The notes under the pieces: generated by a model | Database searches by the model: none | Seen by the model: the letters and a program-made list of their open reading frames with translations, nothing else | What the model was told of the DNA's origin: nothing | NCBI RefSeq assembly: GCF_011603255.1 | Contig: NZ_JAANCM010000011.1 | Location: forward strand, 1-64,000 | Reading direction: 5' to 3' | Length of the DNA: 64,000 nucleotides | From: Ferranicluibacter rubi | GTDB lineage: Bacteria; Pseudomonadota; Alphaproteobacteria; Rhizobiales; Rhizobiaceae | In this document: positions 17,203 through 28,351 of the stretch, piece by piece | Position numbering within the stretch: position 1 is the stretch's first letter | How the letters are laid out: each line of letters opens with the position of its first letter | Program-made: the position numbers and the translations under genes

Positions 17203-18375
17203 CTAGGTTCCAGGGGTAGGCGGTCTTTTTTTGTCACTCGGCGACATCAGAGCTTCCAGCCTTCGGATCGAGTGCGGCCATGTCCAGTTTGCCCGGACGA
17301 CAGCGCGCGGATCGAAGCTCGAAAGTGTTTTCAGCATGTCGGCGATCGCAAGGTGAAAGTCTTCCGCCGAAGCCGTTCGGCCGGTCTTGGGCGTGATGAA
17401 CTGGCCGCCGCAGGAGAGCGCGCTGTTGGCAAGAACGGGAAGGCCGGCCAGCATGTATTCCGTCAGGATCGCGGGCGCTCCGTCATCGACACCGCAGACG
17501 ACGCCGATGCGCGCCGTGTTCATCAGTCGGTTGACCTCCTCGAAGGGCACGCCCGGCGGGTCGATGATATCGACCGAGATACCGCGTTCGGCGACCTGCT
17601 GTCGGAACGCGTCCGTCAGTTCGCCGTAACCGCAGACGCAGAGCGCTCGTAGCGAGCGCGGCAGCTTCGCCATGGCATCGAACAGGATGTCGTGGCGTTT
17701 ATAGCTTTGAGCGGCGGCGACATAAATGATGTCGTAGGTTTTCGGCATGTCGAGCGGATGGAACGTCGTGTCCGAGGCAAATTCGGGCCCGATCGGCAGG
17801 ATCGCGGTCGGCATGTCGGGGTGTCGTTCGTGCACGGCGTCCGACTGCCACTGGGCGCCTGTCAGGATGAGGTCGAAATACCGGCTGACCTCCGGCGGAA
17901 TGCGCAGGGCCGGAGCATCTATCGAATTGTAGATCTTGAAACTGTCGCGACAGGCGAGAAGGATCTCCTCGCTGACACCAAGACCCCAGACGCAGAGGAT
18001 GTGCGGCGCGCCGAAGGCGGCGATATGGCCGAGCATGTCGTTGGATGCGAAAGGGGCATCCGGTCCGTTCATTCGGAAAACGCGGCGCTTGAGGTGCGAG
18101 CTTGGGCCGGCACGTGTCTCCGGCGGATGGCCGCCGCGCCAGTGCGTCCAGATCTCGGCGCTATCGACGAGGCCCGCCTTCAGGCAGGCGAGCGGCAGGC
18201 GCTCAATATAGCCGCCATCGACAGCGATATCATCGCGGTTGGCAACCATTTCCGGTATGTCGCCGCGCCGTCCCGACGCCCAGGCTTCGCGCGCTTCCTC
18301 CACCGTTGGGAGGGGAGCGTCATCCGGATGCCCGTCCTGAAAGTCGCTGATGACGACGATGCGTCTGCCTGTCAT
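17203..18375 (-). CDS. Glycosyltransferase-like protein
   Basis: A 390-residue protein with a GT-B C-terminal half: YDIIYVAAAQSYKRHDILF, CVCGYGELTDAF, and an acceptor/donor loop ending in LTEYMLAGLPVLANSAL. The N-terminal third (DFQDGHPDDAPLPTV) is unusual and I do not recognise it. It is the first gene of the minus-strand cluster, 44 bp upstream of the next transferase, and no other transferase lies before it. Donor and acceptor are not predictable. Confidence 0.72.
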   Translation of the reverse strand: MTGRRIVVISDFQDGHPDDAPLPTVEEAREAWASGRRGDIPEMVANRDDIAVDGGYIERLPLACLKAGLVDSAEIWTHWRGGHPPETRAGPSSHLKRRVFRMNGPDAPFASNDMLGHIAAFGAPHILCVWGLGVSEEILLACRDSFKIYNSIDAPALRIPPEVSRYFDLILTGAQWQSDAVHERHPDMPTAILPIGPEFASDTTFHPLDMPKTYDIIYVAAAQSYKRHDILFDAMAKLPRSLRALCVCGYGELTDAFRQQVAERGISVDIIDPPGVPFEEVNRLMNTARIGVVCGVDDGAPAILTEYMLAGLPVLANSALSCGGQFITPKTGRTASAEDFHLAIADMLKTLSSFDPRAVVRANWTWPHSIRRLEALMSPSDKKRPPTPGT

Positions 18376-18422
18376 GGACGGAGTTTGCCTTTTCTTGTCT
18401 TGGATGTGTTCGCGTTGGCGTA

Positions 18423-19043
18423 TTAGTTGGTCACGCAGGTGCGGCGTGGTCCGCTATAGGGCTGGTAGGTGTTATCCGAGGCGCGGTAGGACGAATAGCG
18501 CGCCTGACACTGGCGCACGTGATCGTCGGTCACGGCGTCGGAGGAGGGCGACATCCGGCCGATATCGTTGGTGGAAGCCACATCCATATAAGGGGAGATG
18601 CAGGCCTTCCGGTCGCCGCTATAGGCGCTGTAGCTGTTGTCGTCTGCGCTGTAGGACCGGTAGCGTTGCTCGCACCATGCCTGATGCTCGGGGTTACCGA
18701 TGGCCGGGTCGCGTTCCAGTGCCAGATCGGTGTCCGCGCTCGGCGCGCCCGGCTGGGTCTTGTCGATCTCGGCGGAAGCGTTGTTCCTCAATATGACGGG
18801 TTGGGCGACGGTCAGGTTGTCGGACGATGCCAGATCCACGGGCGGTGCGGCGGGTGCACGCTCAAGCCCACGGTCGGCGGTCGAGACGCGCTTCGGCTCG
18901 GACGACCAGAGGTCGGCCACACTGATATTGGCAAGTGCTTCCGTCGCGGGCTTCGCCATCAGGGCGGACGCGCTGAGAAATCCCGCAACGAAGAGCGTCA
19001 TGGCGACGGTGAGGAAGAAAGCGAGCGCGGCCGTGGCTTTCAT
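18423..19043 (-). CDS. BA14K family protein, two repeats
   Basis: A 206-residue secreted or membrane-anchored protein. Residues 1-28 form a signal or single membrane helix ([21 protein letters not shown]). After a low-complexity linker come two BA14K units: [20 protein letters not shown] and [20 protein letters not shown], each ending in a R-x-x-C pair, so each unit has two cysteines that could pair. BA14K is a Brucella immunoreactive protein family with suggested lectin-like activity, common in Rhizobiales. AGGAG seven bases before the ATG at 19043 decides the start; the frame is open further upstream without family character. Confidence 0.85.
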   Translation of the reverse strand: MKATAALAFFLTVAMTLFVAGFLSASALMAKPATEALANISVADLWSSEPKRVSTADRGLERAPAAPPVDLASSDNLTVAQPVILRNNASAEIDKTQPGAPSADTDLALERDPAIGNPEHQAWCEQRYRSYSADDNSYSAYSGDRKACISPYMDVASTNDIGRMSPSSDAVTDDHVRQCQARYSSYRASDNTYQPYSGPRRTCVTN

Positions 19044-19213
19044 GAGAATGCTCCTGACATGCAGACAAACGTGTCGATTCCCAAGGAATCTGCCCGTCAA
19101 CGCATGCTGTGGCGCAGAGTTCCGACAGCTTTCGCGTGTCGAAAACATCAAGTGTTAGGAGGATACGATAAGGCCCGCGTGCGCTTCGCTCTTACGCGGG
19201 GCAAATTCGCCGG

Positions 19214-19354
19214 TCAGACGCTCTTCAGATAGAGGACGATCGAGGTCGCCATGCTGCTGACGGTGGCGAGGACGACGATGCCGACAAGCACTGCGAAGAT
19301 GATTTTCGCCCGGCGGGAAGGCGGGGCGTGGTGGTCGAGATCATGGTTGGACAT
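19214..19354 (-). CDS. Small single-pass membrane protein (46 residues)
   Basis: Reading the minus strand from the ATG at 19354 to the TGA at 19214 gives MSNHDLDHHAPPSRRAKIIF followed by a hydrophobic helix and the tail SIVLYLKSV. A His/Pro-rich cytoplasmic head, an RRAK basic stop and one membrane helix (about residues 18-42) make a plausible membrane peptide. It lies 91 bp after glgB, and the leader holds a strong hairpin. The Shine-Dalgarno is weak. I do not recognise a family. Confidence 0.5.
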   Translation of the reverse strand: MSNHDLDHHAPPSRRAKIIFAVLVGIVVLATVSSMATSIVLYLKSV

Positions 19355-19366
19355 GCCGCATCTTGG

Positions 19367-19408
19367 CCGATCCCGCCACCTGCCGTCAATGGCAGGCGGC
19401 GGGATCGG
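19367..19408. terminator. Long GC-rich hairpin between glgB and the small membrane gene
   Basis: An 18-bp stem with a single A-C mismatch (arms 19367-19384 and 19391-19408) and a 6-nt loop GTCAAT. It starts 38 nt after the glgB stop and ends 13 nt before the ATG of the 46-residue ORF. It most likely terminates the glucan operon. It lacks a T run, so partial readthrough into the small gene is possible. Confidence 0.6.
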
Positions 19409-19445
19409 TCAGCGACGGATTGGCGCATCGGATCACGGGACGGTG

Positions 19446-21647
19446 TCAGGCCTGCCACTTGAGCAGGATCGTCGACAGTGGCGGCAGCGTCAGCGACAGG
19501 GACTGCGGCTTGCCATGGGCGGGGTGATGCTCCGTCCACGCCTCGACATTGCCGAGGTTGGAGCCGCCATAGACGCCTGCATCGCTGTTGAAGACCTCTT
19601 CCCAATGGCCCTCCATGGGCACGCCGATCCGGTATCCCTGGCGCGGCACCGGTGTCATGTTGGAGACGGCAAGGATCATCGAGGTTCTGTCCTCGTTGAT
19701 GCGCAGCATGGCGAAGATCGAATGCTCGGCATCGTCCGACACCGCCCAGTCGAAGCCCTGGGGATGCAGGTCGCCATATTGCAGGGCCGGTTCCGCGGCA
19801 TAGAGACGGTTAAGGTCGCCAACGAGCCGCTGCATGCCGGCATGTTCCAGCCGGTCGAGCAGATCCCAGACGATCGAGGCGTCATGGTTCCACTCCGTTT
19901 CCTGCGCGATCTCGCCGCCCATGAAGAGCAGCTTCTTGCCAGGATGGGCCCACATGAAGCCGAAATAGGCGCGCAGATTGGCGAGCTTCTGCCAGGCGTC
20001 ACCCGGCATCTTACCGAGAAGCGAACCCTTGCCGTGCACGACCTCGTCGTGGGACAACGGCAGCATGAAGCGCTCGGAGTAAGCATAGACCATGCCAAAC
20101 GTCATCTGCCCATGATTGTAGCGCCGGTAGACCGGGTCTTCCTCCATGTAATGGAGCGTGTCGTGCATCCAGCCCATGTTCCATTTGAAGTCGAAGCCGA
20201 GGCCGCCATTCTCGACGGGCTCTGTCACACCGGGCCATGCAGTCGATTCCTCGGCGATCATCAGGACATTCGGGCAACGCTGGTGCACGATGCTGTTAAG
20301 ATGCTTGAAGAACTCTACGGCTTCGAGGTTCTCCCGCCCGCCATATTCGTTCGGAATCCACTCGCCGGCATTGCGGCTGTAGTCGCGGTAGAGCATGGAG
20401 GCGACCGCATCCACGCGCAGCGCATCGACATGGTATTCCTCCAGCCATTCGAGCGCGCTGGCGATCAGGAACCCCTTCACCTCGTTGCGGCCGAAATTGT
20501 AGATGAGCGTGTTCCAGTCCTTGTGGAAGCCCTCGCGCGGGTCTTCGTGCTCGTAGAGAGCGGTGCCGTCGAAGCGGGCGAGGCCCCAGACGTCGGTGGG
20601 GAAATGAGCGGGTACCCAGTCGAGAATAACGCCGATGCCGGACGCGTGGCAGCGATCAACGAAATAGGAGAAATCCTCCGGCGTGCCGTACCGCCCGGTC
20701 GGCGCGAAGAGGCCGAGCGGCTGGTAGCCCCAGGAGCCGCCGAAGGGATATTCCATGATCGGCAGCAGCTCGATATGGGTGAAGCCCAGCCGTGCGGCAT
20801 AAGGGATCAGTCGCTGGCTGAGCTCGATCCAGTCCAGCGGACGGTTTCCGTCCTCGGCGATCCGCAGCCAGGATTCGAGATGGACCTCATAGACTGAAAT
20901 GGCCGCTTCCCCGTCGCGGATCTCCGTCTTCCGGCGCATCCAGTCTTCGTCGGTCCAGGGATAAGGCGATGCGGAGGCAACGATGGAGGCGGTGGCGGGG
21001 GCTGCCTCGCTCGCGCGCGCGATCGGGTCCGCCTTCTGCGCCAGAACGGTGCCGGAGGCGTCAACGATCTCGAACTTGTAGCGTTCACCCTTGCCGAGGC
21101 GCGGGATGAAGATTTCCCAGACACCGGCGGAAGGGCGCAGCCGCATAGGATTGCGGCGTCCATCCCAGGCATTGAAGTCGCCAACGACGGACACGCGCCG
21201 CGCATTCGGTGCCCAGACGGCGAACCGTACGCCCTCGATGCCATCCACATCCATCACCCGCGCACCAAACGTTCGGCCGAGACTGTAATGCGTGCCCTGC
21301 GAGAAGAGGTGCAGGTCGAGATCGCCGAGCAGCGGGCCAAAGGCGTAGGGGTCCTCGGTTTCCTGCACGGCTTCTGGCCAGGTGATCTGCAGCCGGTAAC
21401 GGGGAAGGTCGGTCAGGGCCGCAAAGAGGCCGGCAGGATGCACGAGTTCAAGGCTCGTTGCGACGGCGCCGCTTGCCGGATCGAGAAGGTCGATCCCGAC
21501 GGCGCCCGGCATCAGCACGCGGACGATGGTCCGGTCGGCATGCGGATGAGGGCCGAGAATGGCGAAGGGGTCGCCGTGGCGTCCATCGATGAGGGCGGTG
21601 ATGGCATCGTGGTCGATACCCTGGAGAAGATCAAGGCGTTCCAGCAT
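19446..21647 (-). CDS. glgB: 1,4-alpha-glucan branching enzyme GlgB
   Basis: A 733-residue GH13 branching enzyme that cuts alpha-1,4 chains and rejoins them as alpha-1,6 branches. Order: N-terminal CBM48-type modules ([35 protein letters not shown]), the GH13 barrel, then a C-terminal beta domain. Catalytic residues are the Asp of [11 protein letters not shown] (about 411), the Glu of LMIAEEST (about 465) and the Asp of [12 protein letters not shown] (about 532). The ATG shares one base with the treS stop (TGATG), so it is translationally coupled as the last gene of the operon. Confidence 0.96.
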   Translation of the reverse strand: MLERLDLLQGIDHDAITALIDGRHGDPFAILGPHPHADRTIVRVLMPGAVGIDLLDPASGAVATSLELVHPAGLFAALTDLPRYRLQITWPEAVQETEDPYAFGPLLGDLDLHLFSQGTHYSLGRTFGARVMDVDGIEGVRFAVWAPNARRVSVVGDFNAWDGRRNPMRLRPSAGVWEIFIPRLGKGERYKFEIVDASGTVLAQKADPIARASEAAPATASIVASASPYPWTDEDWMRRKTEIRDGEAAISVYEVHLESWLRIAEDGNRPLDWIELSQRLIPYAARLGFTHIELLPIMEYPFGGSWGYQPLGLFAPTGRYGTPEDFSYFVDRCHASGIGVILDWVPAHFPTDVWGLARFDGTALYEHEDPREGFHKDWNTLIYNFGRNEVKGFLIASALEWLEEYHVDALRVDAVASMLYRDYSRNAGEWIPNEYGGRENLEAVEFFKHLNSIVHQRCPNVLMIAEESTAWPGVTEPVENGGLGFDFKWNMGWMHDTLHYMEEDPVYRRYNHGQMTFGMVYAYSERFMLPLSHDEVVHGKGSLLGKMPGDAWQKLANLRAYFGFMWAHPGKKLLFMGGEIAQETEWNHDASIVWDLLDRLEHAGMQRLVGDLNRLYAAEPALQYGDLHPQGFDWAVSDDAEHSIFAMLRINEDRTSMILAVSNMTPVPRQGYRIGVPMEGHWEEVFNSDAGVYGGSNLGNVEAWTEHHPAHGKPQSLSLTLPPLSTILLKWQA

Positions 21648-24600
21648 CAGGCGTTACTTTCCGAAAGTCGGCGAACGATGGCGGAGAAGCCAGCGAGCGG
21701 GATGGGCAGCCATTTCGGCCGGTTGCGGGCTTCGTAGGCGATTTCGTACGTCGCCTTTTCCAAGAGGAAGAGGTCGAGGATCTGCGTGCGGATCGCTTCC
21801 GGCATGCGCAGGTGGTCCGACGTTTCGGTCACCGTGAAGTAGCTCGACAGAAATGCCGCCTCGGCCTTTTCGATGAAGGCGCGGATGAGTACCGTCCTTC
21901 GGTCGTCGTTCGGGTCGGTCACCGCCTCATTGTCGAGTTCGGCCGTTGCACCGAGGTAGCTCAGCGACCGCAACAGGCCGGCGACATCGCGCAGGGGGTT
22001 GGTCTTTGCGCGGCGCTCGTCGAGGTTCCGGGCCGGCTCGCCTTCGAAGTCGATGAGATAGGCATCGGCTTCTGCGACGAGGATCTGGCCCAGGTGAAAG
22101 TCACCGTGGTTGCGGATCATGAGCGTGTCCGCGGCACGATCTGCGAGCGCGCCGATGGAGGCGAGCAGGGTCTCGCGCCCCTCGACCAGTCTTGAGATCT
22201 CGCCGCCAAGCGCCGGATCGACGTCGGCACGCGCGCCGTCGAGGATATCGAGACCGTCCGAAATCTGGCCGATCACCTGACGGCGCAGGTCTTCGATGTC
22301 GTTCGTCCCGGCACGAACGGGGGCGAAAGCCTCATCCTCAGTCGGTTTCGCCAGGGCGACATGAAGTTCGCCCAGGCGCGTGCCGACGTTGGAGACGAAG
22401 TCCATCAGTGGCGAGAATAGGCCTTCCTGCACATCGGTGGGGGCGATGTCGGAAACGGAGGTCAGCGTATCGTCGAGCGTGCGGCGCAGAGTGCTAAGCA
22501 TCCAGGTCCAGGCATCACCTTGATTGCGGATGGCGCCCTGAATGATGATCAGCGTCGAGCGCGTGCCGTCCGGCGCGATGCGGGCGATCTCGCCGAGCAG
22601 CGGTGCGGTGTTGGCGTAGCCGACGCTGGTCAGATAGCGCGTCATCTCCACTTCCGGATGGATGCCCGGGAAGATGTGGCGGATGAGCTTGGTCATCGCG
22701 ATATCGCCGACGATCAGCGAGCTGTTGGACTGCTCGGCCGACAGCCAGTGGATCGGCAGATCGTCGCGCACGTCGATGCCATCGAGCTGGTCGCTTCCAA
22801 TGAACTCCAGCGTGCCGCTGCGTCCGGAGATCTGGGTGCGTTCGCGCAGCCCCTTGAGGACGCCGCGGGCAAAGGCTTCGACCGCAAAGCCATCCGTCAG
22901 GAAGCCGACACGGCGACCCTGCCGCAGACGGGCAAGCGCCAGCTGTTGGGCGAGAGCCGGCGGGTTGGCATCGTCCCAGGCGATCGCGAGCGGCAGCATG
23001 TAAGTTTCGGTATGCCCTTCGAGTTCCGCCTCGAGTTCGCCGAGCAGGATGTCGTGCGGGAAGCCCATGGGCACGGCGCTGACGATCCTGGCGCTATGCA
23101 GCGTTTCGCCCTTGGAGCCGAACCAGCGGCGCTTGGCGAGATAGGAGGGGAGGACATCGCGCGACAGGACGTTTGACAGACGCGGCTCCTCGACCACTTC
23201 CAGAAGGTCGCGGCGCAGCACCATGGTCGCGAAATCGGGCAGTTGTTCCGGCGGGTCGTTGCGCCAGGTCGGGCCGTCTGCTTCGGCAACCAGCTGGAAC
23301 CAGAAAAAGCCGTAGGGTGGCAGGGTCAGGAGATAGGTGAGCTGGCCGATGGGCGGGAAGGGCGACATGCCGGTCAGCTCAATCGGTACGCGGTTCTCGA
23401 ATTCGGAGAGATCGAGTTCGACGGCCTGCGGCAGGCGGGAGAGGTTGAAAACACAGAGGATCGTGTCGCCTTCATACTCCCGGAGATAGGCGAGGATCTT
23501 GCGGTTGCCGGGCTTGAGGAAGCGCTGCGTGCCGCGGCCGAAGGCGACGTGACGACGGCGGAGCGCCAGCATGTGCCGCATCCAGTTCAGGAGCGAATGC
23601 GCGTCCGCCGATTGCGCCTCGACGTTCACGGCCTCGTAGCCATAGAGCGGATCCATCACCGGGGGGAGGACGAGGCGAGCGGGGTCAGCGCGGGAGAAGC
23701 CGCCATTGCGATCCGGCGACCACTGCATCGGCGTCCGCACGCCATCGCGGTCTCCGAGATAGATATTGTCGCCCATGCCGATCTCGTCGCCGTAATAGAT
23801 GACGGGCGTGCCGGGCATGGAGAGCAGGAGCGCGTTCATCAACTCGACCCGGCGGCGGTCGCGCTCCATCAGCGGCGCGAGGCGACGGCGGATGCCGAGA
23901 TTGATGCGGGCGCGGCGGTCGGCGGCGTAGATATTCCAGAGGTAGTCCCGCTCCGCATCCGTCACCATTTCGAGCGTCAGTTCGTCATGATTGCGCAGGA
24001 AGATCGCCCACTGGCAATTTTCCGGGATATCGGGCGTCTGGCGCATGATGTCGGTGATCGGAAAGCGGTCTTCCTTGGCGATCGCCATGTACATGCGCGG
24101 CATTAGCGGGAAGTGGAATGCCATGTGGCACTCGTCGCCGCTGCCGAAATACTCGTTGGTATCTTCCGGCCACTGGTTGGCTTCGGCCAGCAGCATGCGC
24201 CCCGGATGGCTCGCATCCAGCGCCGCGCGGATCTGCTTCAGGATGTCGTGGGTTTCGGCCAGGTTCTCGTTGTTGGTCCCCTCGCGTTCGATCAGGTAGG
24301 GGATGGCGTCCAGCCGAAAGCCGTCGATGCCGGTTTCCAGCCAGAAGCGCATGACCGACAACAGCTCTTCGAGGACCTGTGGGTTGTCGAAGTTCAGGTC
24401 CGGCTGGTGGGAGTAGAAGCGGTGCCAGTAATAGGCGCCGGCCACCGGGTCCCAGGTCCAGTTGGATTTCTCCGTATCGATGAAGATGATGCGGGTTTCC
24501 GGGAACTTCTGGTCCGTATCCGACCAGACGTAGAAATCACGCTCGGGGGAGCCTGCCGGCGCGTTGCGGGCACGCTGGAACCACGGGTGCTGGTCGGAGG

Positions 24601-24982
24601 TGTGGTTGATGACCAGTTCGATGATGACCCGAATGCCCCGATCATGAGCGGCATCCACGAAGGCCTGGAACTCGTCCATCGTGCCGTAATCGGGGCTGAC
24701 ATCGCCGTAGTCGGCAATGTCATAGCCATCGTCCCGTCGCGGCGACGGGAAGAAGGGGAGTAGCCAGATCGCGGTGACGCCCAGCGACGAGATATGGTCG
24801 AGCTTCTCCTGCAAACCCTTGAAGTCACCGATGCCATCGCCGTTTCCATCGTGAAACGACTTGATGTGCAGCTGGTAGATGATCGCGTCTTTATACCATA
24901 GCGGGTCAGAAGAGCCGCTTTCGCCATGCGCGTGCGGGCGGGTGCGGCTGTCGTCCTCAGCCTGATCGGTGAGCATATCCAT
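21647..24982 (-). CDS. treS: Trehalose synthase/maltokinase fusion (TreS-Pep2)
   Basis: A 1111-residue bifunctional enzyme. Residues about 25-570 are a GH13 trehalose synthase that interconverts trehalose and maltose: Asp of [11 protein letters not shown] (about 222), Glu of LLAEANQW (about 264), Asp of LRNHDELT (about 332). Residues about 590-1111 are a maltokinase with the aminoglycoside-phosphotransferase-like catalytic loop [10 protein letters not shown] (about 961) and metal-binding DFEGEP (about 978). The fusion turns trehalose into maltose and then maltose-1-phosphate, the donor used by the GlgE encoded just upstream. It lies 12 bp after glgE and overlaps glgB by one base. Confidence 0.95.
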   Translation of the reverse strand: MDMLTDQAEDDSRTRPHAHGESGSSDPLWYKDAIIYQLHIKSFHDGNGDGIGDFKGLQEKLDHISSLGVTAIWLLPFFPSPRRDDGYDIADYGDVSPDYGTMDEFQAFVDAAHDRGIRVIIELVINHTSDQHPWFQRARNAPAGSPERDFYVWSDTDQKFPETRIIFIDTEKSNWTWDPVAGAYYWHRFYSHQPDLNFDNPQVLEELLSVMRFWLETGIDGFRLDAIPYLIEREGTNNENLAETHDILKQIRAALDASHPGRMLLAEANQWPEDTNEYFGSGDECHMAFHFPLMPRMYMAIAKEDRFPITDIMRQTPDIPENCQWAIFLRNHDELTLEMVTDAERDYLWNIYAADRRARINLGIRRRLAPLMERDRRRVELMNALLLSMPGTPVIYYGDEIGMGDNIYLGDRDGVRTPMQWSPDRNGGFSRADPARLVLPPVMDPLYGYEAVNVEAQSADAHSLLNWMRHMLALRRRHVAFGRGTQRFLKPGNRKILAYLREYEGDTILCVFNLSRLPQAVELDLSEFENRVPIELTGMSPFPPIGQLTYLLTLPPYGFFWFQLVAEADGPTWRNDPPEQLPDFATMVLRRDLLEVVEEPRLSNVLSRDVLPSYLAKRRWFGSKGETLHSARIVSAVPMGFPHDILLGELEAELEGHTETYMLPLAIAWDDANPPALAQQLALARLRQGRRVGFLTDGFAVEAFARGVLKGLRERTQISGRSGTLEFIGSDQLDGIDVRDDLPIHWLSAEQSNSSLIVGDIAMTKLIRHIFPGIHPEVEMTRYLTSVGYANTAPLLGEIARIAPDGTRSTLIIIQGAIRNQGDAWTWMLSTLRRTLDDTLTSVSDIAPTDVQEGLFSPLMDFVSNVGTRLGELHVALAKPTEDEAFAPVRAGTNDIEDLRRQVIGQISDGLDILDGARADVDPALGGEISRLVEGRETLLASIGALADRAADTLMIRNHGDFHLGQILVAEADAYLIDFEGEPARNLDERRAKTNPLRDVAGLLRSLSYLGATAELDNEAVTDPNDDRRTVLIRAFIEKAEAAFLSSYFTVTETSDHLRMPEAIRTQILDLFLLEKATYEIAYEARNRPKWLPIPLAGFSAIVRRLSESNA

Positions 24983-24994
24983 GTCGGTTCCTCC

Positions 24995-27900
24995 CTATCG
25001 AACCCGCCAGATGCCGAACGGCATCGACGGATCGAGGCGGATGCGTTGTATTTTTCCCGTCCAGGTGAAGGCCCGGTTGGCAATGAGGTCTTCCATCGGA
25101 AGCGAGCCGTCGTCGGGAAGGTTCCATGACCAGAGCGGCACTTCGACATCCGCTTCCTGCGTCGCGTTCGGATCGAGGCTGATGGCGATCAGCACCACGT
25201 TCTCGCGGCCGGCGCTGGCCTTTTCGAAGAACATGACATTGTCGTTCCAGGCGGGCAGCAGCGTCAGGCCGAGATGCGAGTGAAGCGCCGGGTTCTCGCG
25301 GCGGATGCGGTTCAGAAGCGCAATTTCGCCCTTGATGTGGCCCGGCCGGTCATAGTCCCATGCCCGGATCTCGTACTTCTCGCTGTCGGCATATTCCTTG
25401 CGCTTGGCATCCGGCCGGCCTTCGCAAAGCTCGAAGCCATTATAGACGCCCCAGAGCCCCGACAGCGTTGCGGCGAGCGCGGCGCGGATGAGATAGGCCG
25501 GGCGCGGCGCGTTCTGCAGGAAGTCCGGGTTGATATCGTGCGTGTTGACGAAGAAGTGCGGGCGGAAGAACTCCTTCGGCTCCTGCGTCGTAATTTCCCG
25601 CATGTACTCTTCGAGTTCCCACTTCTCGTTGCGCCACGTAAAGTAGGTGTAGGACTGCGAGAAGCCGACTTTCGCCAGACGGTACATGACCTTCGGCTTG
25701 GTGAAGGCTTCCGATAGGAACACGACCTCGGGATGACGGCCGCGAATATCGGCGATCAGCCACTCCCAGAAGGGAAACGGCTTGGTGTGGGGATTGTCGA
25801 CGCGGAAGAGTTTTACGCCTTGATCGACCCAGTGCTGAACGACATCGCGCAGCGTCTCCCACAACGATGGCACGGCGTCCTTCGCGTAGAAATCAACGTT
25901 GACAATGTCCTCGTACTTCTTCGGCGGGTTTTCGGCATAGCGAATGGTGCCGTCCGGTCGCCAGTCGAACCAGCCGGGGTGATCCTTCAGCCAGGGGTGA
26001 TCCGGCGAGGCCTGGATGGCGAGATCGAGCGCGATTTCGAGTCCGTGATCGGCGGCAGCCGCGACCAGCCTGCGGAAATCCTCAAGCGTGCCGAGTTCCG
26101 GATGGATGGCATCATGACCGCCATCCGGCGAGCCGATGGCATAGGGGCTGCCGGGATCTGTCGGGCTGGGCGTCAGCGTGTTGTTGCGGCCCTTGCGGTT
26201 CGTCGTGCCGATCGGGTGGATCGGCGGGAAATAGAGGACGTCGAAGCCCATCTCACGGATGGCGGGTAGTCGGCCGATGACATCATCGAACGTACCGTGA
26301 CGGTTCGCATCGCCGCTCTGCGAGCGCGGGAAGACCTGAAACCAGCTGGCAAAACCAGCTGCCTTCCGCTCGGCATCGACGGGGATGACGGCGGAGCGGA
26401 CGCTGAACGGCCGGCGGTCTGCGCGGGCCATGAGGGCGAAGGTTTCCGGTGCCAGCAGCCGCTTGGTCTTCGCGTCCGCATCCTCGTCCGCCAGCGTTGC
26501 AAGAAGCGCTTTCAGTTCGGGTTGAACCCGCTGGGGGCCATGTTCTTCTGCGGCCTTGATGAAGTTGATGCCTTCCTGGATTTCCAGCGTCAGATCGAGA
26601 TTGGCCTCGTGCTTCTTGCCGAGTTCATAGCGGAAGATAGCGTAAGGGTTGCGCCAGGCCTCCACGACGTATTCGTGGCGACCCATGCGCTTCAGGGTAA
26701 ATTCCGCCTTCCAATGGTCGTTAATGACGAACTGCATCGGAACTTCTGTCCATTCCTGCGCATCCACCGGACGCCAGAGCAGGACGGCTGCCAGCGGATC
26801 ATGGCCGTCGCCGAAGATATCGGCTTCCACCTTCACGACATCGCCGACGACGCGCTTTACCGGGAAGCGGCCGTCATCAACCGCAGGTGCGACTTTCTCG
26901 ATGGCCAGACGCGGCGTATCAGCGGCCGCGCGCGCATCCATAGCGGCGCCTGCCATGAGGATCGGCTTGGACGCCGTGCCCTCGAAGATGCGTAGCTCGC
27001 CCGGTGCAAGCCGCACATCGGCATCGAGCGCGCGTTCGGGTCGGGCGATATCGCACAGCGGCAGGAAGGCGGATGCCGCCTCGCGGATCGCATTGAACGG
27101 TGCTGCGGCGCTCCGGCGAAGATCGCGGTTGCAGACGATGACGCGCACGGTCTCAGCCTGACGAAGGTCCGCGTGATCGCCCTGAACGAGAGCGCTCACG
27201 GATGTCGCGCTGCCGGCAATCAGGGTGAGCGGCGTTGCAGCCGAGGGTGTTGCGGCAGCAAGCCGTTCGTTGAGGGATCGTATCTCGGAGGAGATGTCGA
27301 AGGCGCCTTGGGATTTCAGGGCGCGGATGCCGCTGCCATGACCATGCATCGGGTTCAGCGGTGTCGATGCGCCGAACTCGAAGCCCATCGGGATCAAAAT
27401 GCCCTGGCCGATCGTCGCGGAGAGGCCGAGCGTGCGGATGGCGTGCCGCTTCAGGATCTCGATGCTCTCCGTGCCATGGGCGATGCGCTTGGCGAACGGT
27501 GCTTCGGGAAAAGCGATTTGGTAGCCGAAATTCCGCTGAAGCTCGTACTCGTCGAGAAGCCAGCGATCCCTGAGGTTCCACCAAGCGAGCGACGAGAAGC
27601 TGGCCTCGAATCCGGCTCCGGCAAGGGCTTTACGATCTTCGAAGGTCGTGCCCGGCGTCCAGGCGAGGAAACGGACCTGCGGCTGACGCTGATGAACGTT
27701 CGAGATCAGCGTCCGCCATGCATTCGCCGGTATGGCAGCAAGGCCGACGCAGCGGAAGCCGCTGACACCGGCGTCGGCGAGCGTCTGGATGCGATCCGCC
27801 CACGTGGTGATCAGCGTGGCTTCCGAGTCCGCGTCATGTGCGTGGACAGCCCGGCTGCCGGCGACGGTGGGCGAGATACGCGGATCGACGGAGCCGCTTG

Positions 27901-28243
27901 TGTCGGAATGTGTATCTGCTTCGCGTCCGACGACGAGATCCAGCATCAGGGAGAGGCCATGTCGCCGCGCGGCATCGACCAGAGCCGACACGCCGTCCTC
28001 GACGCTCTCGCCAAGCCCGAGTTCCGGGTTCAGCTTTTCGAAGTCGGCCGTGACGAACAGGCTGGTTGTCTCACCCTTCTGAAAGACGGGTGCTGATAGT
28101 ACCGTGTCGAAACCGAGCGTCGCAGCATGCGCAAAGGCCGCGTCCCACGCCTCCATCCCCCGCAATTGCAGGGGGTGGACGTAGTAGATCCGCGGCGGCG
28201 TGATGACAGGTGTGTGTGCTTCGGCTAGCGAATGAACATTCAT
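24995..28243 (-). CDS. glgE: GlgE maltosyltransferase with extra N-terminal GH13-like domain
   Basis: A 1082-residue protein. The C-terminal part from about residue 440 is GlgE, which adds maltose from maltose-1-phosphate to alpha-1,4-glucan. Catalytic residues are the Asp of LFRVDNPHTKPF (about 814), the Glu of VVFLSEAFTKP (about 842) and the Asp of VNTHDINPDF (about 902). Standalone GlgE proteins are around 660-700 residues, so about 430 residues are additional. That region is itself barrel-like (PRIYYVHPLQLRGMEAWD; LMLDLVVGREAD; GVSGFRCVGLAAIP), but the GH13 nucleophile position reads Cys in FRCVGLAA, suggesting a non-catalytic module. It precedes treS-pep2 by 12 bp. Confidence 0.93.
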   Translation of the reverse strand: MNVHSLAEAHTPVITPPRIYYVHPLQLRGMEAWDAAFAHAATLGFDTVLSAPVFQKGETTSLFVTADFEKLNPELGLGESVEDGVSALVDAARRHGLSLMLDLVVGREADTHSDTSGSVDPRISPTVAGSRAVHAHDADSEATLITTWADRIQTLADAGVSGFRCVGLAAIPANAWRTLISNVHQRQPQVRFLAWTPGTTFEDRKALAGAGFEASFSSLAWWNLRDRWLLDEYELQRNFGYQIAFPEAPFAKRIAHGTESIEILKRHAIRTLGLSATIGQGILIPMGFEFGASTPLNPMHGHGSGIRALKSQGAFDISSEIRSLNERLAAATPSAATPLTLIAGSATSVSALVQGDHADLRQAETVRVIVCNRDLRRSAAAPFNAIREAASAFLPLCDIARPERALDADVRLAPGELRIFEGTASKPILMAGAAMDARAAADTPRLAIEKVAPAVDDGRFPVKRVVGDVVKVEADIFGDGHDPLAAVLLWRPVDAQEWTEVPMQFVINDHWKAEFTLKRMGRHEYVVEAWRNPYAIFRYELGKKHEANLDLTLEIQEGINFIKAAEEHGPQRVQPELKALLATLADEDADAKTKRLLAPETFALMARADRRPFSVRSAVIPVDAERKAAGFASWFQVFPRSQSGDANRHGTFDDVIGRLPAIREMGFDVLYFPPIHPIGTTNRKGRNNTLTPSPTDPGSPYAIGSPDGGHDAIHPELGTLEDFRRLVAAAADHGLEIALDLAIQASPDHPWLKDHPGWFDWRPDGTIRYAENPPKKYEDIVNVDFYAKDAVPSLWETLRDVVQHWVDQGVKLFRVDNPHTKPFPFWEWLIADIRGRHPEVVFLSEAFTKPKVMYRLAKVGFSQSYTYFTWRNEKWELEEYMREITTQEPKEFFRPHFFVNTHDINPDFLQNAPRPAYLIRAALAATLSGLWGVYNGFELCEGRPDAKRKEYADSEKYEIRAWDYDRPGHIKGEIALLNRIRRENPALHSHLGLTLLPAWNDNVMFFEKASAGRENVVLIAISLDPNATQEADVEVPLWSWNLPDDGSLPMEDLIANRAFTWTGKIQRIRLDPSMPFGIWRVR

Positions 28244-28351
28244 GGGCTGTCTCGCGTTGTTTCATCGAGAACCGTGCGAACCCCAAGCTTGTTCCACATC
28301 GTCTTGCCGATCATGGCAGAACGATGCCGTCAGCCACGCGCAAACGTCATC

